NCBI RefSeq assembly: GCF_000622385.1
Contig: NZ_JASD01000008.1
Location: forward strand, 2,728,001 to 2,792,000
DNA length: 64,000 bases
Direction of reading: 5' to 3'
Source of the DNA: Sulfitobacter noctilucicola
GTDB lineage: Bacteria > Pseudomonadota > Alphaproteobacteria > Rhodobacterales > Rhodobacteraceae
Positions 35,073-44,288 of the stretch are shown in pieces; within the stretch, counting starts at the first letter, position 1; each line of letters starts with the position of its first letter. The position numbers were made by a program, and so were the translations under genes. The notes beneath the pieces are model-generated. The model saw only the letters and a list, made by a program, of their open reading frames with translations. It did no database searches and was not told where the DNA came from.

Positions 35073-35938
35073 TGTCGCGCAAAAAACCGCTGCGCTCTGA
35101 TCCCGCGCCCTCACGCTGGGCATGGCGGATGCAGCGTTTGATGTTGACGCCGGGCTTCCGGCTCGCGTTGCGTGCGGGCGTCCCTTTTTGTCTGACCTTG
35201 ATGGCCGGCACGATCTATCTATCCAATGATGATCGCCGCATGGCGATCACGCAGGCGGTCGCAGATGCCCGCGCCAGCATCGAAGAGCGGCCTGAGTTCA
35301 TGGTCAAGCTGATGGCCATTGACGGAGCCGAGGGTGATCTTGCCGCCGAAATCCGCACATTGATGCCACTGGAGCTTCCGCAAAGCTCGTTCGATCTGGA
35401 TCTGTCAGAACTGCGCGCCAAGATCAAAGCCCTGCCGGGTGTGAAAACCGCTGCTGTACGTATCAAACCGGGCGGTATCCTGCACATTGATGTGGCTCCG
35501 CGTGTTGCCGTTGTCATCTGGCGCAATGACGAAGGTCTGACATTGTTGGACGAGGGCGGTGCCCTTGTGGCTTATGCCGATGCGCGCACGGACCGGCCTG
35601 ATCTTCCTTTGATCGCGGGCGAGGGTGCTGCGCGGCACGTGCCCGAAGCGCTTGATCTGATGCGTGCGGCCACGGCTTTAGGGGAACGGGTGCGCGGCGT
35701 CGTCCGCATGGGTGACCGGCGTTGGGATGTTGTGCTTGATCGTGACCAGCGGATCATGCTGCCGGAAAACGGTGCTTTGCCTGCCTTGGAGCGGGTTATC
35801 GCGCTGGAACGTGCGCAAGAGGTTCTGACTCGCGATGTGGCGCGGGTCGACATGCGGTTGGGCAAACGTCCGACCATCAGAATGAACGCCGATGCTCAAA
35901 AGGCTTGGTGGAGCGTAAAGCAAGAACAAAGCCAGTAA
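35060..35938 (+). CDS. ftsQ: cell division protein FtsQ
   Basis: A 292-residue bitopic protein with a basic cytoplasmic tail (to about residue 35), one membrane helix (about 37-55, ALRAGVPFCLTLMAGTIYLS), a POTRA-like region (about 70-145, with LSELRAKIKALPGVKTAAVRI) and the FtsQ/DivIB C-terminal domain. It scaffolds FtsL/FtsB at the septum. I prefer ATG 35060, because AGAGG lies 7 bases before it; ATG 35072 overlaps the ddl stop by one base but has no ribosome site. Confidence 0.9.
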   Translation: MRSLMSRKKPLRSDPAPSRWAWRMQRLMLTPGFRLALRAGVPFCLTLMAGTIYLSNDDRRMAITQAVADARASIEERPEFMVKLMAIDGAEGDLAAEIRTLMPLELPQSSFDLDLSELRAKIKALPGVKTAAVRIKPGGILHIDVAPRVAVVIWRNDEGLTLLDEGGALVAYADARTDRPDLPLIAGEGAARHVPEALDLMRAATALGERVRGVVRMGDRRWDVVLDRDQRIMLPENGALPALERVIALERAQEVLTRDVARVDMRLGKRPTIRMNADAQKAWWSVKQEQSQ

Positions 35939-36000
35939 AACTGGCGCAATATAAATAGTAGCGGTCAGTCAAAAGGCCGGGGCAGTGAAGGCAGAACAAG

Positions 36001-37335
36001 ATGAACGATCTCTATGAGAGCCAAAGGTCGATGCGCCATATGCGCAAAGTCGCCATGCAGCGGGGTGTGGTGGCCATTCTGGATGTAGGCAGCTCAAAAA
36101 TTGCCTGCCTTGTTCTGCGGTTTGACGGTGGCGACACGCTAAGCGATGAGGGCATGATCGGCTCTCTTGCGGGGCAGTCGGGATTTCGTGTTATCGGTGC
36201 AGCGACGACACGTTCGCGCGGTGTGAAATTTGGTGAAATCTGCGCCATGGGCGAGACCGAGCGCGCGATCCGCACGGCTTTGCAGGCCGCGCAAAAAATG
36301 GCTGGCATCCGCGTTGACCATGTCATCGCTTGTTTTTCAGGGGCCGAGCCGCGCTCTTACGGGTTGGATGCACAGATTGATCTGGACGGTGATACCGTCA
36401 GTGAGGACGACGTCGCACGGGTTTTGTCCGAATGTGATGTACCGGAATACGGTGCGGACCGCGAAGTGTTGCACGCACAGCCGGTGAACTTTGCGCTCGA
36501 TCACCGCTCGGGCCTGAGCGATCCGCGCGGCCAGATGGGCCAATCCCTTTCAGTAGATATGCATATGCTGACAGTCGATGCTGCGGCGGTTCAGCATCTG
36601 GCACACTGCATCAAACGCTGCGATCTTGAGCTGGCTGGCATCGCCTCATCCTCGTACGTGTCTGGCATTTCCGCGCTGGTCGAAGACGAGCAAGAGCTGG
36701 GTGCCGCCTGTATCGACATGGGGGGCGGGGCCACCGGCGTGTCGATTTTTATCAAGAAGCATATGATCTATGCCGATACCGTCCGAATGGGTGGCGATCA
36801 CGTGACGCAGGACATCTCGCTTGGGTTGCAGGTGCCGACGGCAAATGCCGAACGGATCAAGACGTTCTATGGTGGTGTCCACGCGACAGGCATGGATGAC
36901 CGCGAGATGATCGAAATCGGTGGCGATACCGGTGACTACGAGCATGACCGCCGCACCGCCAGCCGCGCCGAACTGATTGGCATCATGCGTCCGCGTGTCG
37001 AGGAAATCCTTGAAGAAGTGCGCGTGCGTCTGGATGCTGCTGGCTTTGACCATCTGCCGTCTCAACAAATCGTGCTGACCGGCGGTGGCAGCCAGATCCC
37101 GGGTCTCGACGGGTTGGCCAGCAAAATTCTGGGACAGCAGGTCCGGCTTGGTCGCCCTTTGCGTGTCCATGGCTTGCCGCAGGCGGCGACCGGACCAAGC
37201 TTTGCATCAGCAGTGGGCCTGTCACTGTTTGCGGCTCATCCGCAAGACGAATGGTGGGACTTCGACATTCCGGCAGACAAGTATCCCGCACGTTCGCTTA
37301 AGCGGGCGGTGAAGTGGTTCAAGGACAACTGGTAA
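36001..37335 (+). CDS. ftsA: cell division protein FtsA
   Basis: A 444-residue actin-like protein that anchors FtsZ to the membrane. Signature segments: VAILDVGSSKIACLVL near residue 24 (phosphate 1), CIDMGGGATGVSIFI near 237 (phosphate 2), VLTGGGSQIPGLDGLA near 358 and a C-terminal amphipathic helix (RSLKRAVKWFKDNW), the membrane-targeting sequence. A 62-base gap follows ftsQ. After the stop comes a hairpin (37404-37429). Confidence 0.95.
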   Translation: MNDLYESQRSMRHMRKVAMQRGVVAILDVGSSKIACLVLRFDGGDTLSDEGMIGSLAGQSGFRVIGAATTRSRGVKFGEICAMGETERAIRTALQAAQKMAGIRVDHVIACFSGAEPRSYGLDAQIDLDGDTVSEDDVARVLSECDVPEYGADREVLHAQPVNFALDHRSGLSDPRGQMGQSLSVDMHMLTVDAAAVQHLAHCIKRCDLELAGIASSSYVSGISALVEDEQELGAACIDMGGGATGVSIFIKKHMIYADTVRMGGDHVTQDISLGLQVPTANAERIKTFYGGVHATGMDDREMIEIGGDTGDYEHDRRTASRAELIGIMRPRVEEILEEVRVRLDAAGFDHLPSQQIVLTGGGSQIPGLDGLASKILGQQVRLGRPLRVHGLPQAATGPSFASAVGLSLFAAHPQDEWWDFDIPADKYPARSLKRAVKWFKDNW

Positions 37336-37403
37336 AACTGCAACCCGCAATACAGCGTGCTGCATGTCTGCAATGGCGCGGCAGACTGTGCTGGTTCACG
37401 GGC

Positions 37404-37429
37404 GTTGGAGCAGCTAATCTTGCTCCAAC
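37404..37429 (+). terminator. 9-bp stem hairpin between ftsA and the acyltransferase-like gene
   Basis: GTTGGAGCA (37404-37412) and TGCTCCAAC (37421-37429) pair perfectly around 8 bases. No T run follows, so it may weaken read-through or stabilise the upstream mRNA. Confidence 0.4.
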
Positions 37430-37450
37430 TGTACAAACCGAAATGCGCCC

Positions 37451-38380
37451 ATGAGCTTTACGACGATAAAGGATAGGATCTGGGTCTTTTATGATGCCGG
37501 TGCCGCTTGGCTTGCGCAGCGGCCTTTGTCCGTCCGTAAACTGGGCTATAGTGTCTTCGGACTTGTTCTCTGGATCGCGTACATCGTCCCACGCAGCAGG
37601 GTTCGCGTAACCATGATGGCACTTGCGGCCCACGTCGGTGTGGGATCGCCCATACGGCTATTTCGCAAATATGTGCAGGGCTTTACGCGCGGGTTGGACC
37701 GGATCGAACAGGTCCGTCATGGGCGTACAGACGCAATTGATGCGATGCTCGATATCCCGCAAAAGCAGGAACTGGATCATCTGCTTCAACACGGCGGCGT
37801 TCTGATGCTTGTGCCGCATGCCCATGCAACACTGGCGATGGGTCGGGGGCTTTCGCGACATTACCCTTATTTAGCCTTGGTGCGGTCAACGGCCAACAAG
37901 CGGCGTGCGGCCTCAGAATTGGACATATACCGCAACCTTGGCTGCGCCTTTCTGGACATACAATCCGAAAGCCCGACGACGGTTGCCCGTAGGGTACTGA
38001 AGGCGTTGAAAAACGGGCAGCTGGTTGTTGCGATAGCGGATCGTCTGCGCGATGCGCCGCCTCTTCATCATCCTGTCGATCAGGTGAACGATCTGGTGCG
38101 TGCGCGTTCTTTCGGGGCGGATGTCGGTGTTCCGGGGTGGCCTGCGCGGTTTGCACAAAAGGCGAGAGTGCCTATTGTCCCCGCGACAATTACGCAAACG
38201 GCCACATCAATATCGCTTGAGATCGGATCACCTGTGACACCCTCCACCGATCTGATCGGCACAACGCAAGACTGGCTGACGGAGCTGGAACGCATAATCA
38301 AATCAGCGCCGCATGAGTGGACCTTCGCGTTGGATCGGCACTGGTCAAAAGCATTGCTCGGGTCAGGTGACAAGGACTGA
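37451..38380 (+). CDS. LpxL/HtrB-like lysophospholipid acyltransferase family protein
   Basis: A 309-residue protein resembling the LPLAT superfamily, close to the lipid A late acyltransferases. Following a hydrophobic N-part (residues about 28-50), GGVLMLVPHAHATLAMGRGL near 115 holds the expected catalytic histidine region, though the classical HxxxxD spacing is not clear (HAHATL), then LALVRSTANKRRA near 138, and ARFAQKARVPIVPATITQ near 232 resembles the substrate-binding region. Position between ftsA and ftsZ is unusual. It could modify lipid A or membrane lipids, or be an inactive relative. The start ATG is preceded by no strong ribosome site. Confidence 0.6.
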   Translation: MSFTTIKDRIWVFYDAGAAWLAQRPLSVRKLGYSVFGLVLWIAYIVPRSRVRVTMMALAAHVGVGSPIRLFRKYVQGFTRGLDRIEQVRHGRTDAIDAMLDIPQKQELDHLLQHGGVLMLVPHAHATLAMGRGLSRHYPYLALVRSTANKRRAASELDIYRNLGCAFLDIQSESPTTVARRVLKALKNGQLVVAIADRLRDAPPLHHPVDQVNDLVRARSFGADVGVPGWPARFAQKARVPIVPATITQTATSISLEIGSPVTPSTDLIGTTQDWLTELERIIKSAPHEWTFALDRHWSKALLGSGDKD

Positions 38381-38732
38381 TTTTTGCGTGACAACCCTTG
38401 CGGGCCGATATATCCTTTGTGCAATCGCCAAGGCCATCCACAGAGCCACTATAAAAGGCGAGAGCGGGTCGAGCAGGACCTAACAAAATCTGAGTCGTTT
38501 TTCCCGTCCCGGTTGGGCGCGGGCCAAGTGTCTTTTTGTGGTGCGTTTGGCAAATCTTACCAGATTTGGCCTTCTAGGCGAAATCTCGCGTGTTGATTGC
38601 TATTATCACGCCATATTTGGTACAAAATTGGCGATTTGTGGGTGACGTAGCGGTTTACTGCCGTTAATGTCACAGAAATCTAAGTCGGAAAGTGCCCTTG
38701 GGACATGGGCTAAAACAACAGGCGGACAGCAC
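38381..38732. other. 352-base leader region of ftsZ
   Basis: No gene seen. A dyad CAAATCT-TACC-AGATTTG (38551-38568) could be an operator, a TATTAT (38601-38606) could be a -10 box but lacks a matching -35, and there is one GANTC site (38492-38496). Short in-frame codons before 38733 exist, but the conserved FtsZ N-terminus starts there. Confidence 0.45.
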
Positions 38733-40379
38733 ATGACACTCAATCTATCGATGCCCGGTCAAGAGGACCTCAAACCACGTATCACCGTTTTCGGTGTGGG
38801 TGGTGCCGGTGGCAACGCGGTCAACAACATGATCGAAAAAGAACTGGACGGCGTTGATTTTGTTGTCGCCAATACAGATGCGCAGGCGCTTCAGCAGGCG
38901 AAGTCGGAAAACCGCGTTCAGCTGGGGATCAAGGTTACCGAAGGATTGGGGGCAGGGGCCCGCGCCACGGTAGGTGCCGCCGCCGCGGAAGAATCTATCG
39001 AACAGATCGTCGATCACCTCGCAGGTGCGCACATGTGCTTTATCACTGCCGGTATGGGCGGCGGTACAGGGACAGGTGCTGCGCCAATCATCGCACAAGC
39101 TGCACGTGAACTTGGTGTTCTGACCGTTGGTGTTGTCACCAAGCCGTTCCAGTTTGAGGGTGCCAAGCGCATGCGTCAGGCCGAGGACGGCGTCGAGGCG
39201 CTGCAAAAGGTCGTCGATACGCTGATCATCATTCCAAACCAGAACCTGTTCCGTCTGGCGAATGAAAAGACCACATTTACCGAAGCCTTCTCCATGGCAG
39301 ACGATGTTCTGTACCAAGGTGTGAAGGGCGTGACCGACCTGATGGTCCGTCCGGGCCTGATCAACCTCGACTTTGCTGATGTTCGCGCCGTGATGGACGA
39401 AATGGGCAAGGCGATGATGGGTACAGGCGAAGCCGAGGGCGAAGATCGCGCCATTCAGGCCGCCGAAAAGGCCATCGCGAACCCGCTGCTGGACGAAATC
39501 AGCCTGCGCGGCGCGAAGGGCGTTTTGATCAACATCACGGGCGGTGCCGATCTGACCCTGTTCGAACTGGACGAAGCGGCCAACCGCATCCGCGAAGAAG
39601 TGGACCCAGAAGCGAATATCATCGTCGGTTCCACAATGGACGAAAGCCTTGGTGGTCTGATGCGCGTCAGCGTTGTTGCAACGGGCATTGACGCAATGGA
39701 TGTGAACACAGAAATGCCTGTGCCACGCCGTTCCATGAGCAAGCCCCTGCCACAGCAGACGATCACACAGGAAACGGCCGCACCTGCTGCCGCAGTGGCC
39801 ATGTCAGCGACAGAGGCGACAACCCAGGAAGAAGAGCAGGCTCCTCTGTTCGAAGAACTGGATGTGCGTCGCGCTGCCGAGCAGGAGCAGGCCGAAGATA
39901 TCTTTGCCGAAGAGACATCCGATGCGGATGAGCTTCCCGCACCGGCCTATCAGCCGCAGGTCGCAGCGTTCGAACCGCGCCGTGAAGAAGACATCGAAGC
40001 AGAGCCAGAAACATTTGTCGCACCGCGCGCACCAGCACCCGGCACACCATCACCAGAGGCGTTGGCCCGTTTGCGCGCCGCTGCACAAAAGACCAACCCC
40101 GACCAGCAGCCACAGCAGCAGCGTCCGGCAGCCTCCGCGCCCGCAGGTGGTCAGGCCGGTGGTGAAAAGCCTCGCTTCGGGATCAACTCTTTGATCAACC
40201 GGATGACCGGTCACGCCGAAGGCGAAACGCAGCCTCAGCAGCAGCGTCCTGCGCGTCAGCAGCCAAGTGTTCAGCAGCCACAGCCTCGTGTTGCAGCCGC
40301 TCCACAGCCCGCACAAGAGCAGGATCCAGATCAGGAACGCATCGAAATCCCTGCGTTTTTGCGTCGTCAGGCGAACTAA
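38733..40379 (+). CDS. ftsZ: cell division protein FtsZ
   Basis: A 548-residue tubulin-like GTPase forming the division ring. The GTPase core covers residues 1-320, with [15 protein letters not shown] near 19 and the tubulin signature GGGTGTG at 109-115. A long, acidic, then Gln/Pro-rich linker (about 325-530) follows, and the conserved C-terminal peptide [12 protein letters not shown] binds FtsA. The linker accounts for the large size compared with about 383 residues in E. coli, as usual in alphaproteobacteria. Upstream in-frame ATG codons (38667) are less likely, since GGCGGA is 8 bases before 38733. A strong terminator follows. Confidence 0.97.
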   Translation: MTLNLSMPGQEDLKPRITVFGVGGAGGNAVNNMIEKELDGVDFVVANTDAQALQQAKSENRVQLGIKVTEGLGAGARATVGAAAAEESIEQIVDHLAGAHMCFITAGMGGGTGTGAAPIIAQAARELGVLTVGVVTKPFQFEGAKRMRQAEDGVEALQKVVDTLIIIPNQNLFRLANEKTTFTEAFSMADDVLYQGVKGVTDLMVRPGLINLDFADVRAVMDEMGKAMMGTGEAEGEDRAIQAAEKAIANPLLDEISLRGAKGVLINITGGADLTLFELDEAANRIREEVDPEANIIVGSTMDESLGGLMRVSVVATGIDAMDVNTEMPVPRRSMSKPLPQQTITQETAAPAAAVAMSATEATTQEEEQAPLFEELDVRRAAEQEQAEDIFAEETSDADELPAPAYQPQVAAFEPRREEDIEAEPETFVAPRAPAPGTPSPEALARLRAAAQKTNPDQQPQQQRPAASAPAGGQAGGEKPRFGINSLINRMTGHAEGETQPQQQRPARQQPSVQQPQPRVAAAPQPAQEQDPDQERIEIPAFLRRQAN

Positions 40380-40396
40380 ACACCTCACAATGTTAC

Positions 40397-40426
40397 AAAA
40401 AAGGCCGCTTTCGAGCGGCCTTTTTC
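40397..40426 (+). terminator. rho-independent terminator after ftsZ
   Basis: AAAGGCCGCT and AGCGGCCTTT (40400-40409 and 40414-40423) form a 10-bp stem with a TTCG loop, followed by a T run to 40425. It ends the dcw transcript 20 bases after ftsZ, so lpxC needs its own promoter. Confidence 0.92.
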
Positions 40427-40563
40427 TATTGTAGATCAGGGGCTTAAAGCGAGACAGGCGTCTTTGCGCCCATCTGTTACAGTCATGTTTCAGACCGTTG
40501 CAAAGATTGAGTTGAGCGGAACCGTCTCAGGCCCTAGATCATTGTCAACTTAGACAGCGATCT

Positions 40564-41508
40564 ATGAACTTGAGGTTAACACACGTGCAGACCACCATTA
40601 AATCACCGGTCAGCTTTGACGGCAAAGGTTTGCATTCCGGTGCTCCTGCGACCGTCACAGTACGCCCTGCCGGTGCCCATCATGGAATCTGGTTCAAGCG
40701 GACCGATGTGTCGCTGGGCGACCGGCTGATCCCCGCCCGCTGGGATTGTGTGAACCGTTCTCCACTGTGCACCAAGCTTGAAAATGCTGCCGGACTTTCT
40801 GTGTCCACGGTAGAGCATCTGATGGCGGCCCTCGCAGGTTGCGGTATTCATAACGCTTTGATTGAAATCGACGGTCCCGAAGTTCCGATCCTTGATGGTT
40901 CTGCCGTACCGTTTGTGCGCAGCTTCATGCAGCGCGGTATTCGCCGTTTGGCCGCGCCCGTCATGGCGTTCGAAGTTCTGAAGACCGTGACTGTGACAGA
41001 AGGCGACGCAACCGCGACGCTTTCACCTTCCGACACCATGCGTATCGACTTTGAGATCGATTTCGCGGATGCGGCCATTGGCCACCAGAAGAAGTCTTTG
41101 GTCATGAACAACGGGTCCTTCGCCCGCGAGCTTTGCGACAGCCGCACGTTCTGCCGTCAGGCGGACGTGGTGGCAATGCAGGCAAACGGTCTGGCCTTGG
41201 GTGGAAACTCTGGCGAAAACGCCGTGGTATTTGACGGTGACCGTGTGGTGAGCCCCGGTGGCCTGCGTTATGCGGATGAGCCTGTGCGCCACAAGATGCT
41301 TGATGCATTGGGCGATCTGGCTTTGGCCGGTGCGCCGATGATCGGACACTACACCGGCATCCGTGCGGGCCATTCCCTGACCAACACCTTGTTGCGCAAG
41401 CTTTTTGCGACGCCGGGCGCTGTGCGTCTGGTCGAATGTGACGGGGCAATGGCGCAGCGTTTGCCGGGCTACGGTCTGGTTTGGGACGAAATTCCGCAGG
41501 TTGCGTGA
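40564..41508 (+). CDS. lpxC: UDP-3-O-acyl-N-acetylglucosamine deacetylase
   Basis: A 314-residue zinc amidase, the committed step of lipid A synthesis. N-terminal FDGKGLHSGAPATV near residue 18, STVEHLMAAL with zinc ligand H85, and RHKMLDALGDLAL with H243 and D247 as the other two ligands are present; catalytic histidine lies in IRAGHSLTN near 270. The ATG at 40564 or a GTG a few codons later are both possible starts. It follows the ftsZ terminator after 137 bases. Confidence 0.96.
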   Translation: MNLRLTHVQTTIKSPVSFDGKGLHSGAPATVTVRPAGAHHGIWFKRTDVSLGDRLIPARWDCVNRSPLCTKLENAAGLSVSTVEHLMAALAGCGIHNALIEIDGPEVPILDGSAVPFVRSFMQRGIRRLAAPVMAFEVLKTVTVTEGDATATLSPSDTMRIDFEIDFADAAIGHQKKSLVMNNGSFARELCDSRTFCRQADVVAMQANGLALGGNSGENAVVFDGDRVVSPGGLRYADEPVRHKMLDALGDLALAGAPMIGHYTGIRAGHSLTNTLLRKLFATPGAVRLVECDGAMAQRLPGYGLVWDEIPQVA

Positions 41509-41710
41509 CCCTTCGCGACTGAACCTTCATCCGCATGATTGAAACCGGTTCAGTTCAGTTGTACCTATACCGATACCACAAACGTGAACCTTCTTTGCGG
41601 ATCGCCTGCAAATCGGGGTCAATCGGCGTTTTGCATTGCAGATTAATGTGCTAGCAAGTGGTTAAGAAGGTTGCAAAGACCATAGGTGTGAAGATGCAAG
41701 AGGTTCAGGC

Positions 41711-42583
41711 ATGAGCAGGGCGGGATCGGCTGCAAAGGTGATCGGCACAGTGCTTGTCGTCGCAACGCTTGCAGCATGTGGCGGCAACCGCAATGCGGGG
41801 CGCGTGGGTGGCAGCTTTTTCAACCCCGAGGAAATCCCGTTGGAGACATACTCCGCCGAGCAGATTTTCGAACGTGGTGAATATGAGTTGAACCGCAAAC
41901 AGGCGGGCGAGGCGGCGTTCTATTTCTCTGAAATTGAACGGCTTTATCCGTATTCCGATTGGGCACGCCGTGCCCTGATAATGCAGGCTTTCGCCTATCA
42001 CCGCGACAAAGATTACCCCAACAGTCGGTCCTCAGCCCAGCGTTTCATCGATTTTTATCCTGACGATGACGATGCGGCCTATGCGCAATATCTGTTGGCG
42101 CTCAGCTATTATGACCAGATTGACGAAGTGGGCCGCGATCAGGGCCTGACCTTTCAGGCGCTGCAGTCCTTGCGTGAAGTGATCGAGATATATCCTGACA
42201 GCGAATATGCGAAATCCGCGATCCTGAAATTCGATCTGGCCTTTGACCACCTTGCGGCCAAAGAGATGGAGATCGGGCGGTACTATCTGCGCCGTGACCA
42301 TTATACAGCCGCCATCAATCGCTTCCGTGTTGTGGTAGAGGATTTCCAGACCACGACGCACACGGCAGAGGCATTGCACCGCTTGGTGGAAAGCTATCTT
42401 TCGCTGGGTCTGACCAAAGAGGCCCAGACTGCAGGCGCGATCTTGGGTCATAACTTCCAGTCGACCGAGTGGTACGAAGACAGCTACAAATTGCTGACGG
42501 GCAGGGGTCTTGAGCCTGCCTTCTTCAAGGACAACTGGTTGGCCGGTCTCTATCGCCAGACGATCAAGGGCGAGTGGTTGTAG
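41711..42583 (+). CDS. bamD: outer membrane assembly lipoprotein BamD
   Basis: A 290-residue lipoprotein with signal peptide and lipobox LAAC, the acylated cysteine being C23. The mature part is TPR-like: AEQIFERGEYELNRKQAGEAAFYFSEIERLYPYS near residue 55-90 is the classic BamD start, followed by further tetratricopeptide-like helices up to about 265. BamD is an essential part of the BAM complex that inserts outer membrane beta-barrels. It lies between lpxC and recN, a common alphaproteobacterial order. Confidence 0.94.
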   Translation: MSRAGSAAKVIGTVLVVATLAACGGNRNAGRVGGSFFNPEEIPLETYSAEQIFERGEYELNRKQAGEAAFYFSEIERLYPYSDWARRALIMQAFAYHRDKDYPNSRSSAQRFIDFYPDDDDAAYAQYLLALSYYDQIDEVGRDQGLTFQALQSLREVIEIYPDSEYAKSAILKFDLAFDHLAAKEMEIGRYYLRRDHYTAAINRFRVVVEDFQTTTHTAEALHRLVESYLSLGLTKEAQTAGAILGHNFQSTEWYEDSYKLLTGRGLEPAFFKDNWLAGLYRQTIKGEWL

Positions 42584-42616
42584 GCGCGGGGGCATCCCCG
42601 CTTAACGGAAACGACA

Positions 42617-44266
42617 ATGCTGCGCGGACTTGATATTTCCGACATGTTGATCATTGATCGGCTGGAACTTGGGTTTCAGCCGGGCTTGAACGTGTTGACT
42701 GGTGAAACTGGCGCAGGCAAGTCGATCCTGTTGGATTCATTGGGTTTTGTTCTAGGTTGGCGCGGGCGGGCCGATCTGGTCAGGCAAGGGGCTGCACAAG
42801 GCGAAGTGACGGCTTGGTTCGATCTGCCTGCGGATCATCCGGCCCACGCCGTGCTGGAAGAGGCGGGTCTACCTGCCGGGAACGAGCTGATCCTGCGGCG
42901 CATCAACAGCGCAGACGGCCGCAAGACAGCATGGGTCAATGACCGTCGGTGCTCTGGCGAGGTGCTGCGCGCGCTGTCCGAGACGCTGGTGGAACTGCAC
43001 GGGCAGCATGATGATCGTGGTCTTTTGAACCCACGCGGCCATCGGGCGATACTGGATGATTTCGCTGGCAACGGGCCAAAGCGCGACAAAGTCCGGCAAA
43101 GCTGGTCTGCGTTGGCTGCTGCACGCAAGGCCGCTGCTGTGGCTGAGGCAGAGCGTGAGGCAATCCGGGCAGAAGAAGAATTCCTGCGCCATGCCGTAGC
43201 GGAGCTCGACAAGCTCGATCCGCAAGAGGGCGAAGAAGCCGCACTTGATACCAAACGCCGGCTGATGCAGGGAGCAGAGAAGATCCGCTCCGATGTCGTC
43301 AACGCCTATGAGATGATGGGGCAGGAAGGGGCCGAACGCCACTTGAGCGACGCGCTGCGCTGGCTTGATGGTGCTGCGGCAAGAGCCGAAGGTGCGCTGG
43401 AAGCGCCGATGGCTGCGCTGAACCGCGCTATGATCGAGCTGGATGAAGCGATGAGTGGCGTAGCCGATGCGATTGACGCGATGTCATTCAACCCGATCGA
43501 ACTGGAAGAGGCCGAAGAGCGGCTGTTTGCCATTCGTGCACTGGCCCGAAAGCACAATGTTAGCCCGGATGATCTGGCAGGCTTTGCCGGAACCCTGCGC
43601 ACAAAGCTGGACGCGCTAGACGCCGGAGAGGCCGCGCAGGCGGCACTGGAGGCAGCTGTTCATGATGCTGAGCGCGCCTATGATGCTGCTGCCGAGGCAT
43701 TGACTGCAGCGCGCACAAAGGCTGCATCAAAGCTGGACAAGGCCGTATCGGCTGAACTTGCGCCGCTCAAGATGGAGCGCGCCGTCTTTGCCACGCAGAT
43801 CACCGAAGAGGTCGCAGGGCCGGACGGACGCGATGCCGTAAGCTTTACCGTCGCCACCAACCCGGGCGCACCTGCCGGACCGCTGGGCAAGATCGCTTCG
43901 GGTGGCGAGCTCAGCCGCTTTTTGCTGGCATTGAAAGTCTGTCTGACCCAAGGGCAGTCGGGTCTGACGCTGATTTTCGACGAAATTGACCGCGGTGTCG
44001 GCGGGGCCACTGCCGACGCAGTGGGACGACGATTGAAATCATTGGCCGCTGACGGCCAGGTGCTTGTCGTGACACACTCGCCACAGGTTGCGGCCCTTGG
44101 CGGGCACCACTGGCGGGTCGCCAAGGGTGTCGCAAAGGGGATGACCACGTCGACCGTCACGCCGCTGTCTCCGCCTGAACGGGTGGACGAGGTGGCGCGG
44201 ATGTTGTCCGGTGACACCATCACCGACGCTGCCCGCGCGGCCGCAGAGGCATTGTTGGCGGGCTGA
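42617..44266 (+). CDS. recN: DNA repair protein RecN
   Basis: A 549-residue SMC-like ATPase acting in double-strand break repair. Walker A GETGAGKS is at residues 29-36; a long coiled coil lies between about 150 and 370, and the C-terminal half has KIASGGELSRFLLALK (ABC signature) near 423 and LIFDEIDRGVGGATADAVGR (Walker B and D loop) near 452. The ATG at 42617 follows bamD by 33 bases, so the two are probably co-transcribed. It ends 22 bases before the ClC gene. Confidence 0.95.
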   Translation: MLRGLDISDMLIIDRLELGFQPGLNVLTGETGAGKSILLDSLGFVLGWRGRADLVRQGAAQGEVTAWFDLPADHPAHAVLEEAGLPAGNELILRRINSADGRKTAWVNDRRCSGEVLRALSETLVELHGQHDDRGLLNPRGHRAILDDFAGNGPKRDKVRQSWSALAAARKAAAVAEAEREAIRAEEEFLRHAVAELDKLDPQEGEEAALDTKRRLMQGAEKIRSDVVNAYEMMGQEGAERHLSDALRWLDGAAARAEGALEAPMAALNRAMIELDEAMSGVADAIDAMSFNPIELEEAEERLFAIRALARKHNVSPDDLAGFAGTLRTKLDALDAGEAAQAALEAAVHDAERAYDAAAEALTAARTKAASKLDKAVSAELAPLKMERAVFATQITEEVAGPDGRDAVSFTVATNPGAPAGPLGKIASGGELSRFLLALKVCLTQGQSGLTLIFDEIDRGVGGATADAVGRRLKSLAADGQVLVVTHSPQVAALGGHHWRVAKGVAKGMTTSTVTPLSPPERVDEVARMLSGDTITDAARAAAEALLAG

Positions 44267-44288
44267 TGGTGCAAGGGGGGTACATAGC

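Noticed and set aside
38492..38496. GANTC (CcrM methylation) site before ftsZ
   Set aside because: GANTC is expected about once every 256 bases, so one site carries no information.
41517..41562. Inverted CTGAACC/GGTTCAG repeat after lpxC
   Set aside because: The stem is only 7 bp with a long loop and no T run; not strong enough to call a terminator.
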